Source: Symplocastrum torsivum CPER-KK1 (GTDB taxonomy: Bacteria; Cyanobacteriota; Cyanobacteriia; Cyanobacteriales; Coleofasciculaceae). From it: a stretch of 33,001 nucleotides of DNA. Of this stretch, positions 7,619 to 15,989 are shown in pieces. Positions within the stretch are counted from its first letter, which is position 1; each line of letters begins with the position of its first letter. Position numbers and translations under genes: made by a program. The notes under the pieces are model-generated. The model saw only the letters and a program-made list of their open reading frames with translations. It made no database searches and had not been told where the DNA came from. The DNA is taken from contig JAHHIF010000079.1 of assembly GCA_019358875.1 (NCBI GenBank), forward strand, positions 1 through 33,001, given 5' to 3'.

Positions 7619-8554
7619 ATGAGGAAACAAAAAAAAAGCTTACTTGTACCGTTTGCCCTTTGCTTTTTGCCTGTGGTGATACCGACTACAGCGTTTAGCA
7701 CTTCAATGCAACCTAGTCTGAGTTCTCCCCCTTCCCTAGAAGGGAAGGGGGCTGGGGGGTTAGGTTCCACAGCCGCATCGCCACCCACTGTATTCGCTCA
7801 AACTTCAGAAAATCCTGAAACTGAAGCTGAGAAATATCTTGCTCAAGGTGTTGAGCAACTTGATGCTAATCAATTTGAAGCCGCTTTCGAGTCATTTCAA
7901 CAAGTACTGGCTATCCAACGGCAAAAGGGGAAACGTTTTGGAGAAGCGATCGCACTGAACAATTTAGGCATTGTTCATTATTACCAAGGGGAATATGAGC
8001 AAGCGATCGCCTTTCAACAAGAGTCGATGCAAATCTTTTGGGATATTTATCGGGCATCTAACAACTCTGACTCCACTTCGCGTTCTGGAATTGCCGTTAC
8101 ACTGAACAATCAAAGTATTGGTTACCGTCAACTGGGGCAGCACCAAAAAGCGATCGAACTCTGCCACGGTGCAATTGGAATCTTTCGCAACATGGGCGAT
8201 CGCACACGAGAAGCAGCGGCTTTAAATAATATTGGTGTTGCTTACGAAGCAATCGGAGAATACCAACGGGCAATTGGCTATTTTCAGGAAGCACTCTCCA
8301 CTGTTCAGGGTAATAGTGATGCTCGTGGGGAAGTCATCACTCTCAGTAATATTGGAGAAGCTTACTCAAAGTTAGGGCAGTCTGATCAGGCAGTAAAGTT
8401 TGAGCAGCAGGCAAATGCACTTGCCCAGAAGATTGGTGAAGATGTGGACATAGGAGGAATCACCAACAGTAATGATTACTTGTTAGTGAGAGAAAATAAG
8501 CGATCGCTTGCCATTGTTTTCTTTCCTCCAAAAGCAACACCAGAATCGCCCTAA
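7619..8554 (+). CDS. Exported TPR-repeat protein
   Basis: A 311-residue protein with a basic start (MRKQKKSLLV) and a hydrophobic stretch to about residue 26 that looks like a signal peptide or membrane anchor. A Ser/Pro/Gly-rich stretch (35-58) follows, then about five tetratricopeptide repeats between residues 72 and 272, marked by repeated ALNN-G-(V/A)(H/Y)--(L/I)G(E/Q)Y--AI--(Y/F)(F/Q)QE patterns. TPR arrays mediate protein-protein contacts; no enzymatic domain is present. The coding sequence contains a dispersed palindromic repeat in frame at 7727-7751, encoding PPSLEGKGAGGLG. The gene is convergent with ftsW, the two stops being 7 bases apart. Function unknown. Confidence 0.85.
   Translation: MRKQKKSLLVPFALCFLPVVIPTTAFSTSMQPSLSSPPSLEGKGAGGLGSTAASPPTVFAQTSENPETEAEKYLAQGVEQLDANQFEAAFESFQQVLAIQRQKGKRFGEAIALNNLGIVHYYQGEYEQAIAFQQESMQIFWDIYRASNNSDSTSRSGIAVTLNNQSIGYRQLGQHQKAIELCHGAIGIFRNMGDRTREAAALNNIGVAYEAIGEYQRAIGYFQEALSTVQGNSDARGEVITLSNIGEAYSKLGQSDQAVKFEQQANALAQKIGEDVDIGGITNSNDYLLVRENKRSLAIVFFPPKATPESP
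7727..7751. repeat. Dispersed palindromic repeat inserted in frame in a TPR gene
   Basis: CCCCCTTCCCT (7727-7737) and AGGGAAGGGGG (7741-7751) are perfect 11-base inverted arms around AGA. The repeat is followed by GCTGGGGGGTTAGGT, which from memory is part of the same high-copy cyanobacterial repeat. Copies elsewhere are mostly intergenic; here it is translated as PPSLEGKGAGGLG between the signal region and the first TPR. Confidence 0.8.
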
Positions 8555-8561
8555 GCCGTTT

Positions 8562-9752
8562 CTACTTCCTTACACGCCGTCGTTCTGCTGCCGAGTGGCG
8601 ACGGGATTGGAGAGATACAACCTCAGCCCCGCCACTCTCTCGTGCGACTCGAATCAATAGCCCTGCTGAGAGTAAACTCGCAATCATTGAACTGCCGCCG
8701 TAACTAAAAAACGGAAATGGCAAACCTGTGGTAGGAAGAACGCCAGTAGCCACACCAATATTCAACAGCGACTGCCCCACAATCAAAATCATTGCCCCAA
8801 TTGCTACCAGCCGATAAACACTATTTCGTGCCTTCATCGCTACCATCAGCGCTAGTGTCGCATAAGCCATGATTAGCCCTAGCAGCAATACACTACCCGC
8901 AAAGCCAAACTCCTCGGCAAATACAGCAAAGATAAAATCAGTGTACTGAATCGGTAAATAAAATAGCTTTTGTTGGGATAGCCCAAACCCAGACCCCCAA
9001 GTACCGCCTGAACCAACAGCTAAAAGGCTTTGAACTAGTTGGTAACCATCGCGCATTGGGTCAGCCCAAGGGTCGAGAAATGACATTACCCGACGCCGTT
9101 GGTATTCTTTCAAGCTGATACTGATGGTAGCAAGTAGCAACCCACCTAGCGCTGTTCCGCCTAAATAAGAAAAAGGCAATCCTGATGCCAGTGCTACTAG
9201 CCATAACGTCATGCCACACAATGCGGCTGTACTCAAGTTCGGCTGTAGCAAAATACCCACCAGTACACAGGCAAAAATCCCCAACCAAGTTAAGCGAATT
9301 CTCCAACTGAGGCGCTTCCACTGCCCGAAGATTCGAGCGCTTTGTAGCACTAAAAAAGGCTTGATTAACTCAGAAGGTTGAAGGGGAACAGGCCCAAGTG
9401 CGAGCCAACGGGTTGCACCATTGACGGTAGTGCCGAAGCCAGGGATTAGGGTAATTAGAATAAACCCTAAGAGCAAGATTACAAACCATTGAGCAACTCC
9501 CAGGATATAACGCAAAGGCGATCGCACCTGCAAATTAAATCCAACTAAGCCCAGAACTGCCCAGATGAGCTGTCGTTTAAAGTAGTACAAACCATCTCCA
9601 AACTCAGCATCCGCACTTGGATAAGATGCTGAGAAGAGAACGGCTAACCCAATAAACATCCACAGGAATGTCAACCACCGCAATAATCGTGCATCGGTTG
9701 CCCATTCCTTGTCAGAGGGATTAACTAATAGAATCAGGTCGCGTAAAGTCAC
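8562..9752 (-). CDS. ftsW: Peptidoglycan glycosyltransferase FtsW
   Basis: A 396-residue polytopic membrane protein of the SEDS family, which polymerises lipid II into glycan strands; FtsW acts at the division septum with a class B penicillin-binding protein. About ten hydrophobic segments are visible. Family motifs include GATRWLALGPVPLQPSEL, KPFLVLQSARI, LLQPNLSTAAL, DPWADPMRDGYQLVQSLLAVGSGG, FAVFAEEFGF and PTTGLPFPFFSYGGSSM. RodA is the alternative SEDS member; the loop GYQLVQSLLAVGSGGTWG and general layout fit cyanobacterial FtsW. The basic C-terminal tail (RRHSAAERRRVRK) is cytoplasmic. It is convergent with the TPR gene and seems monocistronic. Confidence 0.92.
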   Translation of the reverse strand: MTLRDLILLVNPSDKEWATDARLLRWLTFLWMFIGLAVLFSASYPSADAEFGDGLYYFKRQLIWAVLGLVGFNLQVRSPLRYILGVAQWFVILLLGFILITLIPGFGTTVNGATRWLALGPVPLQPSELIKPFLVLQSARIFGQWKRLSWRIRLTWLGIFACVLVGILLQPNLSTAALCGMTLWLVALASGLPFSYLGGTALGGLLLATISISLKEYQRRRVMSFLDPWADPMRDGYQLVQSLLAVGSGGTWGSGFGLSQQKLFYLPIQYTDFIFAVFAEEFGFAGSVLLLGLIMAYATLALMVAMKARNSVYRLVAIGAMILIVGQSLLNIGVATGVLPTTGLPFPFFSYGGSSMIASLLSAGLLIRVARESGGAEVVSLQSRRHSAAERRRVRK

Positions 9753-10054
9753 TAATAATTAACAAATTGCAACAACGCAGAGCTTGTGAGTACAAGTTTA
9801 ACTGTCAATAACAGGAGATTTACCCAACAAAGCATATCCAATCTATCAGGGTAAACCGCCTGACAACATTATCAAGTTTTTTAGCTGATATAGCTGCCGC
9901 CATAAAGGTCAGGACAGATTTAACGGCCCAAACGACCACATACCAGTAATAAACATAAAAGCCTTCTGCCTTTTGCTATAAAGCTAACCCTAAAAAAATA
10001 AGGGGTCATTACGACCCCTTTACCTTTCCGAATAAAAAGCTGTTCTGTAAAAAA
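9753..10054. other. ftsW-apcC intergenic region
   Basis: A 302-base spacer upstream of ftsW and downstream of apcC, both on the minus strand. Apart from the apcC terminator near 9992-10020, I see no gene or recognisable regulatory motif. The ftsW promoter should lie here, but boxes could not be assigned with confidence. Confidence 0.4.
9992..10020 (-). terminator. Intrinsic terminator of the apc operon
   Basis: Reading the minus strand, a perfect 8-bp stem AAGGGGTC / GACCCCTT (10020-10013 and 10007-10000) with a 5-base loop is followed by A and seven U residues. It lies about 35 bases after the apcC stop and is the best intrinsic terminator in the window. Confidence 0.93.
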
Positions 10055-10258
10055 CTAAAGCAGTCCGGTATTCGTACCCTGTTTACCAGTGGCTAGCTCA
10101 ACCTTAACGATTTTGCCACCCATTTTCATAATGCGTTGCTGTTCACGAAACCAGTTGTCATAGGGAACCAGCTTGGTGAAATAAGTGTTTTGTAACTCCC
10201 GTTGTGTCCTAATTCGGGTTTGGCTAGGAACACAGGCAGTCACTTTAAACATACGCAT
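10055..10258 (-). CDS. apcC: Phycobilisome core linker, 7.8 kDa (Lc)
   Basis: The 67-residue product matches the small allophycocyanin-associated core linker along its whole length, from MRMFKVTACVPSQTRIRTQ through NTYFTKLVPYDNWF to the ending GTNTGLL. This linker caps core cylinders and modulates allophycocyanin trimers. An AGGAG binding site lies about 10 bases before the ATG. It is the last gene of the operon, 259 bases after apcB, a spacer containing a nested hairpin structure that may set its lower or separate expression. A strong terminator follows. Confidence 0.98.
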   Translation of the reverse strand: MRMFKVTACVPSQTRIRTQRELQNTYFTKLVPYDNWFREQQRIMKMGGKIVKVELATGKQGTNTGLL

Positions 10259-10358
10259 GGGTTGAATTCTCCTAATTGGGTTAAGAAATTTTGAATTTGA
10301 ATTCAGTTTTTGAAGCGAACTACGAAAGCGATAAGAAGGTGTTTATACCTAGAACAAA

Positions 10359-10466
10359 GTCTGGGAGTCAATCGTCAATACTAGACCGCAAAAACTCATC
10401 TGCTTGTGCGTAGGTGAAGCAAGACTTGCCTGTAACAAGCTAGCACTCACAATTGACTTCCCAGAC
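10359..10466 (-). promoter_or_regulatory. Nested stem-loop structure between apcB and apcC
   Basis: Three nested inverted repeats fill the spacer: outer arms 10359-10372 and 10452-10466 (14-15 bases, one bulge), middle arms GCTTGT 10402-10407 with ACAAGC 10435-10440, and inner arms GCAAG 10419-10423 with CTTGC 10425-10429. The outer stem starts about 50 bases after the apcB stop. In other cyanobacteria apcAB and apcABC transcripts are both seen, and a structure here would fit partial termination or RNA processing. That role is inferred. Confidence 0.65.
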
Positions 10467-10517
10467 CTTTACATAACGACCGACTAAGTTTGAGACCCTA
10501 ACTTAAGAGAGCTGAAC

Positions 10518-11003
10518 TTAGCTCAAGCCAGAGCTGATGTAGTCGAAATATACGCCCATTTCCTTGCCAGCATCAGCACCAACCAAGCTAGCTGTAACTT
10601 CTTTCATAGCTTGGATAGCTTGTACGGTAGCAGAGATGGGAACACCCAAAGAGTTGTAGGTTTCTTTCAAACCGTTGAGTACACGCTCATCAAGGATGGA
10701 AGGATCGCCAGCTAACATTGCGTAGGTGGCGTAGCGCAGGTAGTAGTCCAAGTCACGGATACAAGCAGCATAACGGCGGGTTGTATACATGTTGCCGCCT
10801 GGACGAGTGATGTCCGAGTACAGCAGGGACTTAGCAACAGCTTCCTTAACGATGGTTGCCGCGTTAGAGCTGATAGCGGTTGCAGCACGTACCCGCAGTT
10901 CACCGGTTTGGAAATAGCCCTTGAGCTTTTCCAACGCAGTGTTGTCTAGGTATTTGCCTTGAACGTCGGAAGAGTTAATAACAGAAGTAATTGCGTCTTG
11001 CAT
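10518..11003 (-). CDS. apcB: Allophycocyanin beta subunit
   Basis: A 161-residue phycobiliprotein of the phycobilisome core, pairing with ApcA and carrying one phycocyanobilin. The start MQDAITSVINSSDVQGKYLD is the standard ApcB N terminus. Cys81 in YAACIRDLDYYLR is the chromophore attachment site, and Asn71 in GGNMY is the position methylated in this subunit. It lies 88 bases after apcA; the spacer holds a palindromic repeat. Ribosome binding site AAGGA is visible upstream. Confidence 0.98.
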   Translation of the reverse strand: MQDAITSVINSSDVQGKYLDNTALEKLKGYFQTGELRVRAATAISSNAATIVKEAVAKSLLYSDITRPGGNMYTTRRYAACIRDLDYYLRYATYAMLAGDPSILDERVLNGLKETYNSLGVPISATVQAIQAMKEVTASLVGADAGKEMGVYFDYISSGLS

Positions 11004-11043
11004 GATTCTAATTCCTTATTTCACCTAGTCTCTTGAATCCTTC

Positions 11044-11070
11044 GTACAGACGCGATTATCGCGTCTCTAC
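11044..11070. repeat. Dispersed palindrome in the apcA-apcB spacer
   Basis: GTACAGACGCGA (11044-11055) and TCGCGTCTCTAC (11059-11070) are 12-base inverted arms with one mismatch around TTA. The sequence closely resembles a high-copy palindrome of the form GTAGAGACGCGA-n-TCGCGTCTCTAC recalled from filamentous cyanobacterial genomes. Within the apc transcript it would form a stable hairpin between the two subunit genes. Confidence 0.75.
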
Positions 11071-11091
11071 AGCAGAGAAAGGACTCTTGCC

Positions 11092-11577
11092 CTACTGCAT
11101 GGCACCAATCACGTAGTCGAAGTAAGCGCCAGCTTCAGACGCATCTTCCGAAGATAACATTGAGGCGACAACATTCTTCATGGCACGCACGCCTTCAGCA
11201 ACCGCCGGGATGGGGGTCCCCAAAGAATTGTACATTTCGCGGACGCCAACTAGGCCGATTTCTTCAATCGGGGTGACATCACCAGATACAACTCCGTAGG
11301 TGATTAGACGCAGGTAGTAGTCCAAATCCCGTAGGCAAGTTGCGGTCATTTCTTCCCCGTAGGCATTTCCGCCGGGAGAAACAACGTCAGGGCGTCTTTG
11401 GAACAGTTGATCACCAGCTTGCTTGACGATGCGCTCACGGGAGTCTGCTAGTGTTTGAGCGATGCGAAGGCGGCGCTCACCAGAGGTAACAAAAGACTTA
11501 ATCCGGTCTAGTTCGCCAGGGCTGAGATAGCGGGCTTCAGCGTCTGCATTCACGATAGATTTCGTGACGATACTCAT
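11092..11577 (-). CDS. apcA: Allophycocyanin alpha subunit
   Basis: A 161-residue phycobiliprotein forming the core heterodimer with ApcB. MSIVTKSIVNADAEARYLSPGEL is the conserved ApcA start, and Cys81 in TATCLRDLDYYLR binds phycocyanobilin. A strong GGAGG site lies just upstream of the ATG. It follows apcE by 427 bases; that gap contains a terminator-like hairpin near apcE and presumably a separate promoter, since the core subunits are needed in large excess over ApcE. Confidence 0.98.
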   Translation of the reverse strand: MSIVTKSIVNADAEARYLSPGELDRIKSFVTSGERRLRIAQTLADSRERIVKQAGDQLFQRRPDVVSPGGNAYGEEMTATCLRDLDYYLRLITYGVVSGDVTPIEEIGLVGVREMYNSLGTPIPAVAEGVRAMKNVVASMLSSEDASEAGAYFDYVIGAMQ

Positions 11578-12004
11578 CGATGGATTCCTCCAAAAAAATG
11601 TAACCAGGTGCGTTTAACTGGCATTCGCATACTTGAAGAGCTGACGTTCTTTCCTGAATGTGCCCAACTTAGCAGCCTTTCTAGGGGTTGAACTCCCTTG
11701 TTGTAAAGTGCCCTAAGTAGTCTCAGGATTTCAGGGAGTAGTAAGCGACACATCCGGTCAGTGATACAGCGACCTTCCGCAAATAATTCTGCGACAGATT
11801 GTTCACATTCTTCCTATGTTCGCAATATTTTGTAATATTTTTCCTCAGATTTGAGGTTGAGGCTTACCTGAGGATAGAGGCGAGGTAACTGTAACAAAAT
11901 CTAAGCAAGGAAAAATCTCCTCTAACTGCCATAGACAGGTCAGAGGAGACAACATCCTAAAGTAGTACTCTCAAGCCTTAATGCCGAGTTAATCAGGTGT
12001 CACT
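11578..12004 (-). promoter_or_regulatory. apcE-apcA spacer, probable apcA promoter region
   Basis: A 427-base spacer with no coding region seen. The terminator/attenuator after apcE is at 11911-11949. The remaining roughly 330 bases upstream of apcA probably carry the promoter and leader for the abundant apcA-apcB message, as in other cyanobacteria. I could not place -35/-10 boxes or an RpaB-type HLR1 site with confidence. Confidence 0.5.
11911..11949 (-). terminator. Terminator or attenuator after apcE
   Basis: On the minus strand, UCUCCUCUGAC (11949-11939) pairs with GUUAGAGGAGA (11926-11916) over 11 bases with a single G-U wobble, followed directly by UUUUU (11915-11911). It begins about 55 bases after the apcE stop. 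It should reduce or stop read-through from apcE into apcA. Confidence 0.85.
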
Positions 12005-15000
12005 TTAGCGACCACCTAAAGAGGAAGGCGAGAGGTCAGACCAAGATTGCTTAACTAGGTCAGAGGCAGCTTTCACGCTACCCAAATAGTTACCAGCAGG
12101 CAGTGAGGGATAGCGATTGTAAGGCACGACATCCTCGCCAAAGAACCGAGCATATTCGGCACCATCAACCATCGCTTCAACCGCTGCCTTGAGACCTTGA
12201 TCAGCCAAGATTTTGTTGTACTGCCGGATTTCCGCTTGGGTGGCGGGAGCACGACCCAAGAGATGCCGGAACAAGAACTCAATTACCTTGGTGTTGGGAT
12301 AGGGCGTGTAGAAACGACGCCGATAGATGTCGGAACTTGCCAGGGTTTTGACAAACTCACGCACGGAAATCTCTCCATTGCGGAGTTTACTATCCAAGTT
12401 AGAGCGACGGAACTCTCCAGGAATCTGACCGCTGAAGACATCCATCACTTGACAGTAAATGGCATTAATTACCAATTCCGTGTCTTGCAAGTTTGCCCCT
12501 GTGGTCATGCGGAAAATCCGTGCAGGCTTGCGGCGGGTTGTACCAACACCCACCTCAACGGACTGCCCATCACCATTGCGGAACGAGCGACCGAGTTCGA
12601 TGAACTTCGGCTTGCTCATATCCATCTGCCGCTCTTTTGCCTTCAGATCAGCGATCGCCTTTCCAGTCATCGGCATCTTCGCTGCATCCATGCGTGGCTT
12701 CACCGGCTCAAAGCTCGGCACCACTAACTCTTTATCCTGCTTGGTTAGCTTGTTATACAGCTTCTCAGTATTGGGGAAGTTTGCCGCCGGGAGCGTCGGG
12801 TAGCGACGGTAAGGCACTGTATCTTCACCAAATACTTGGGCATACTCCATGCTGTTAACCAGCGCCCCAATAAAGCCTCGGATACCCTCGGCTGCGAGAA
12901 TCTTGTTGTACTTCTGGATTTCCTTCTGGCTTTCAGGCGCACGACCGAGGAAGTGTTTGGTTCCCAACTCAATAACTTTGGTGTTGGGGTAAGGAGTATA
13001 GAACTCTTTAATGTAGAGTTCTGAGACACCCAACCCTTCAACGAATTCCTTAACGTTGATTTCGTTATTGCTCAGCTTACTTTCTAGAGCCGTGAACTCA
13101 TTCTTAACGATGTAGGGTTCAACATCGCGCTCAAAGATCTGCCGATAAGCCGCTCGAATCAGAGTTTTAACCCCTGTCTTATCAGCATTATCAGTCAGCT
13201 TGAAGACCTTGGTTTGCTCACGCTCTGTAGTAACACCTTGATTGATGCGGAATTGAATATCCGGCTCACTCCGCGTTTCGGTAACTTGACCCAGCTCAAC
13301 GAAGCGTGGTGTTGTTTCCTTATCAACCCTGGTACCGATATCCTCACCAAGGCTGCCTGGGCGTGCCGATCGCAACTGCAAACCACCTGGAGTCAAGTAG
13401 CGCTCGTAGGGAACCGTATCTTCCCCAAACGCCTCGGAGTACTCTGGGCTATCGATAATCGCGTCAACTAAAGCGTAGAAGCCCTTCTTAGCAGAGATAT
13501 CGAAGTACTTGTTAATTTCAGATCGCCCATAAGTAGGACGACCCAACAGACGACGGTGAATATACTCGATCGCCTTACACACATACAGTGGTGTCCAGTA
13601 CAGACTGCGGAATAAGTCCGACTTCGCCAGCAGCCGAATGAACTCCCGTAAGCTGATTTCACCGTTTTCTAGCTTAATTTCCGCAACTTTCTGACGCTGA
13701 CCGTCGTAAACATCACGACCAAACACTTGCAAGTAACAAGCGCGAATTACCTTTTGAGTAGAGCTTTCCGAGAATTTAACACTAGAAGCGTTATTTCTCT
13801 GGCTACTGATACCCGACAAGGGAAGTTGATCCAAGCGGAACACCTTCGGTCCCAAAGAACCTGGAAACTCACCCCGTGCCTTAGGATTGCTATTTTGGTT
13901 ATTGATGCCAGGACCTTGGTGGATCAGGATACGCTTTGTATCCTTACCAAAAGGAGCAGGACTCGCACTAGGATTGCGGGTTTCTTTCGGGAAGATTGCC
14001 CCAAACTGAATTTCCAAGGGGTCGTTGCCAGAACCATAAGGATGTTGGTCAGGCAGCGGTTGCTCGTAACGAGCAAAGGTCGTAAGGAACTGCGGCACCT
14101 TACGGAACGGCGCACTGTACCTCAACAGATCTTGCTGCGGTCCCCAGTTACGGCATTCCTGAGCTTCTTGACCCAGCCCTCGGAGGTAGGGGACAGTTTC
14201 TTCGCCGAAGTAGTCAGAATATTCTTTGGAATCAACCAAAGCATCCACTAAAGCAGCAAGACCACCCTTGGAAACAATGGAGAAGTATTCCTGAACTTCT
14301 TCGCGTGAACTTGGACCACGACCTAGGAAATGACGGAAAGCCAGTTCCAAAGCACGGCTGTTGATGAATGGCTCGTAAAACTGTTTTTGATACAGGGGAG
14401 ATTTACCCAGGCGGCGCACAAACTCTTTCATCGAGATGCTGCCGTTTTTAACCTGAGATTCTAAATTAGAAATTGATTGGCTGTAAGCACGGGTAATGTC
14501 ACGCTCAAAGATTTGCCGATAGGTCGCTTTGACAATTTCTTGCTTTTCAGAGGATGACAGACCGGGCTTCATCGCGTACTTTGGACGCCGCTCTGCCGCA
14601 TTAAAGTAGCTTTGAGGCAGTTGCAGACCTTGCTGATCACGCGAAGGACGCTGCCGTAGCTTATCTGAAGGATTGGGGGCTTTAAATTCGTTAATCAGAA
14701 TCTCGAAGTACTGATTAACAATCTCTCTTGCCGCATCATCACGCTTGAAATACCCTAATGCCGCGCCGCGCATCTCCTGCAAGGCGACAAGTGTGGCATC
14801 TCCAGAGCAAGCATTTTCGATGATTTCTCGCAAGCCCCGGACGTTGACGATGATGATATTGGGGTCACCTGCAACGATCGCATAAGTGACGTAGCGCAAC
14901 ATCCAGGCTAAGTCCCGTAAGGACTTCTGCATGTTTTTCGGACCATAACGGGCAACGTTAATCGGTCGGAAACCTGCTGGTGCTGGACCACCGCCAGACG

Positions 15001-15400
15001 CGCTGAAGAGTCCTCGCAAGCCTTCTAAAAACCCGCCACCACTCTCCACGTAAGTGGCAGTCCCCAACTTCATGGATTCTCTAACATCCGTGTTGCCACC
15101 GCCCGCCAGCACGAGTTCTTGTCCGACATCTTCCCTTGGTTTTTCCAGGAAAGCCATTGGGGTACCCCCAACGAAAATTCGGTTGGCAGCGCGAGACACA
15201 ATTAAGTCAGCATTTGTGCTGATGGTATTTGCAATTTCTATGCGCTGTGTACCAGAACGGAAGTAACTAGCAAGCTCGCTAAGTTCGCCACTCCCTAAAA
15301 ACCGGTCTTGCTGTTCAGCTTGAATAATTGTTGAAACCGGTACTGTTTGATAGAGTTGCGGACGCGCAACCGAGCTTCCACCACTTGCCTTAACACTCAT
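12005..15400 (-). CDS. apcE: Phycobilisome core-membrane linker / terminal emitter ApcE
   Basis: A 1131-residue protein that scaffolds the phycobilisome core, ties it to the thylakoid and passes energy to chlorophyll. The N-terminal phycobiliprotein-like domain (about 18-240) is split by a loop insertion (about 78-150) and keeps the chromophore Cys at 198 in IIENACSGDA, which marks the standard form, not the far-red paralogue. Four pfam00427-type linker repeats follow, starting near 295, 555, 755 and 965. Each has the pattern ATYRQIFERD, NGEISxREFV, P(N)TKxIE, HLLGRAP and a closing FGEDTVPY. Four repeats imply a five-cylinder core by comparison with known species. First gene of the operon; a terminator follows. 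Confidence 0.98.
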   Translation of the reverse strand: MSVKASGGSSVARPQLYQTVPVSTIIQAEQQDRFLGSGELSELASYFRSGTQRIEIANTISTNADLIVSRAANRIFVGGTPMAFLEKPREDVGQELVLAGGGNTDVRESMKLGTATYVESGGGFLEGLRGLFSASGGGPAPAGFRPINVARYGPKNMQKSLRDLAWMLRYVTYAIVAGDPNIIIVNVRGLREIIENACSGDATLVALQEMRGAALGYFKRDDAAREIVNQYFEILINEFKAPNPSDKLRQRPSRDQQGLQLPQSYFNAAERRPKYAMKPGLSSSEKQEIVKATYRQIFERDITRAYSQSISNLESQVKNGSISMKEFVRRLGKSPLYQKQFYEPFINSRALELAFRHFLGRGPSSREEVQEYFSIVSKGGLAALVDALVDSKEYSDYFGEETVPYLRGLGQEAQECRNWGPQQDLLRYSAPFRKVPQFLTTFARYEQPLPDQHPYGSGNDPLEIQFGAIFPKETRNPSASPAPFGKDTKRILIHQGPGINNQNSNPKARGEFPGSLGPKVFRLDQLPLSGISSQRNNASSVKFSESSTQKVIRACYLQVFGRDVYDGQRQKVAEIKLENGEISLREFIRLLAKSDLFRSLYWTPLYVCKAIEYIHRRLLGRPTYGRSEINKYFDISAKKGFYALVDAIIDSPEYSEAFGEDTVPYERYLTPGGLQLRSARPGSLGEDIGTRVDKETTPRFVELGQVTETRSEPDIQFRINQGVTTEREQTKVFKLTDNADKTGVKTLIRAAYRQIFERDVEPYIVKNEFTALESKLSNNEINVKEFVEGLGVSELYIKEFYTPYPNTKVIELGTKHFLGRAPESQKEIQKYNKILAAEGIRGFIGALVNSMEYAQVFGEDTVPYRRYPTLPAANFPNTEKLYNKLTKQDKELVVPSFEPVKPRMDAAKMPMTGKAIADLKAKERQMDMSKPKFIELGRSFRNGDGQSVEVGVGTTRRKPARIFRMTTGANLQDTELVINAIYCQVMDVFSGQIPGEFRRSNLDSKLRNGEISVREFVKTLASSDIYRRRFYTPYPNTKVIEFLFRHLLGRAPATQAEIRQYNKILADQGLKAAVEAMVDGAEYARFFGEDVVPYNRYPSLPAGNYLGSVKAASDLVKQSWSDLSPSSLGGR

Positions 15401-15989
15401 TGGATTTCAAAAAGCTCCCATCGACAATTTTTACTGTGTTAAGCCTGACCAGGGTTCCAATGTAGGTTGCTTTCTCTGACTTTAGGCTGATCGAATACCG
15501 ACAGTCTTATTCCCTTCCAGTGGATGGATGGGATATTATCGTGACGCCCTCAATAAGTAAGCAATCCTACTAGCTAAACCAAGTCAGTCTTTAGATTAAA
15601 ACGATTCTGATGTTCCGGACTTATTTGTTAAGAAGTGTAAAGAACACAATCTACTGTTTCACAAAGTCATAATAGTTGATTACAGGCACTTGCTGAGAAA
15701 GCTCATAAGTTTTGTTACGTTCTGTCTTGAGACTAGGTAGTAGTAACTAGGGGTTGGGGTAAGAGACAAGAAGAGATGTTTCTTCCCCTTCCAGTTTAGG
15801 GACAAATGAAGCTGCAATACATTTAGTTAACACTAAGTTGGCGAGGAGGCACGGGGGATTCGATAAAATAAGCTCTCCTGATCGTTCTCAATTTGCAGAT
15901 GGCAGAGGTTAAATGTCTGGCCACATACTTCAACCCCTTGAGGCGGTCTTCTTCGCAATCTTCAATCCTACTAAAACCTAAGCCCTGTT
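15401..15989. other. Divergent spacer between apcE and a methyltransferase gene
   Basis: A 589-base non-coding stretch. The apcE promoter and leader must lie in the left part on the minus strand, and the methyltransferase promoter in the right part. I see no convincing gene, repeat or known regulatory motif. Confidence 0.45.

Noticed and set aside
12197..12727. A 176-codon open frame antisense to apcE
   Set aside because: apcE is clearly coding across this region with conserved linker domains; the opposite frame has no family features or ribosome binding site.
13727..14251. A second long open frame antisense to apcE
   Set aside because: Same reason: it overlaps ApcE's first two linker repeats, and its product is an Arg/Thr-rich shadow.
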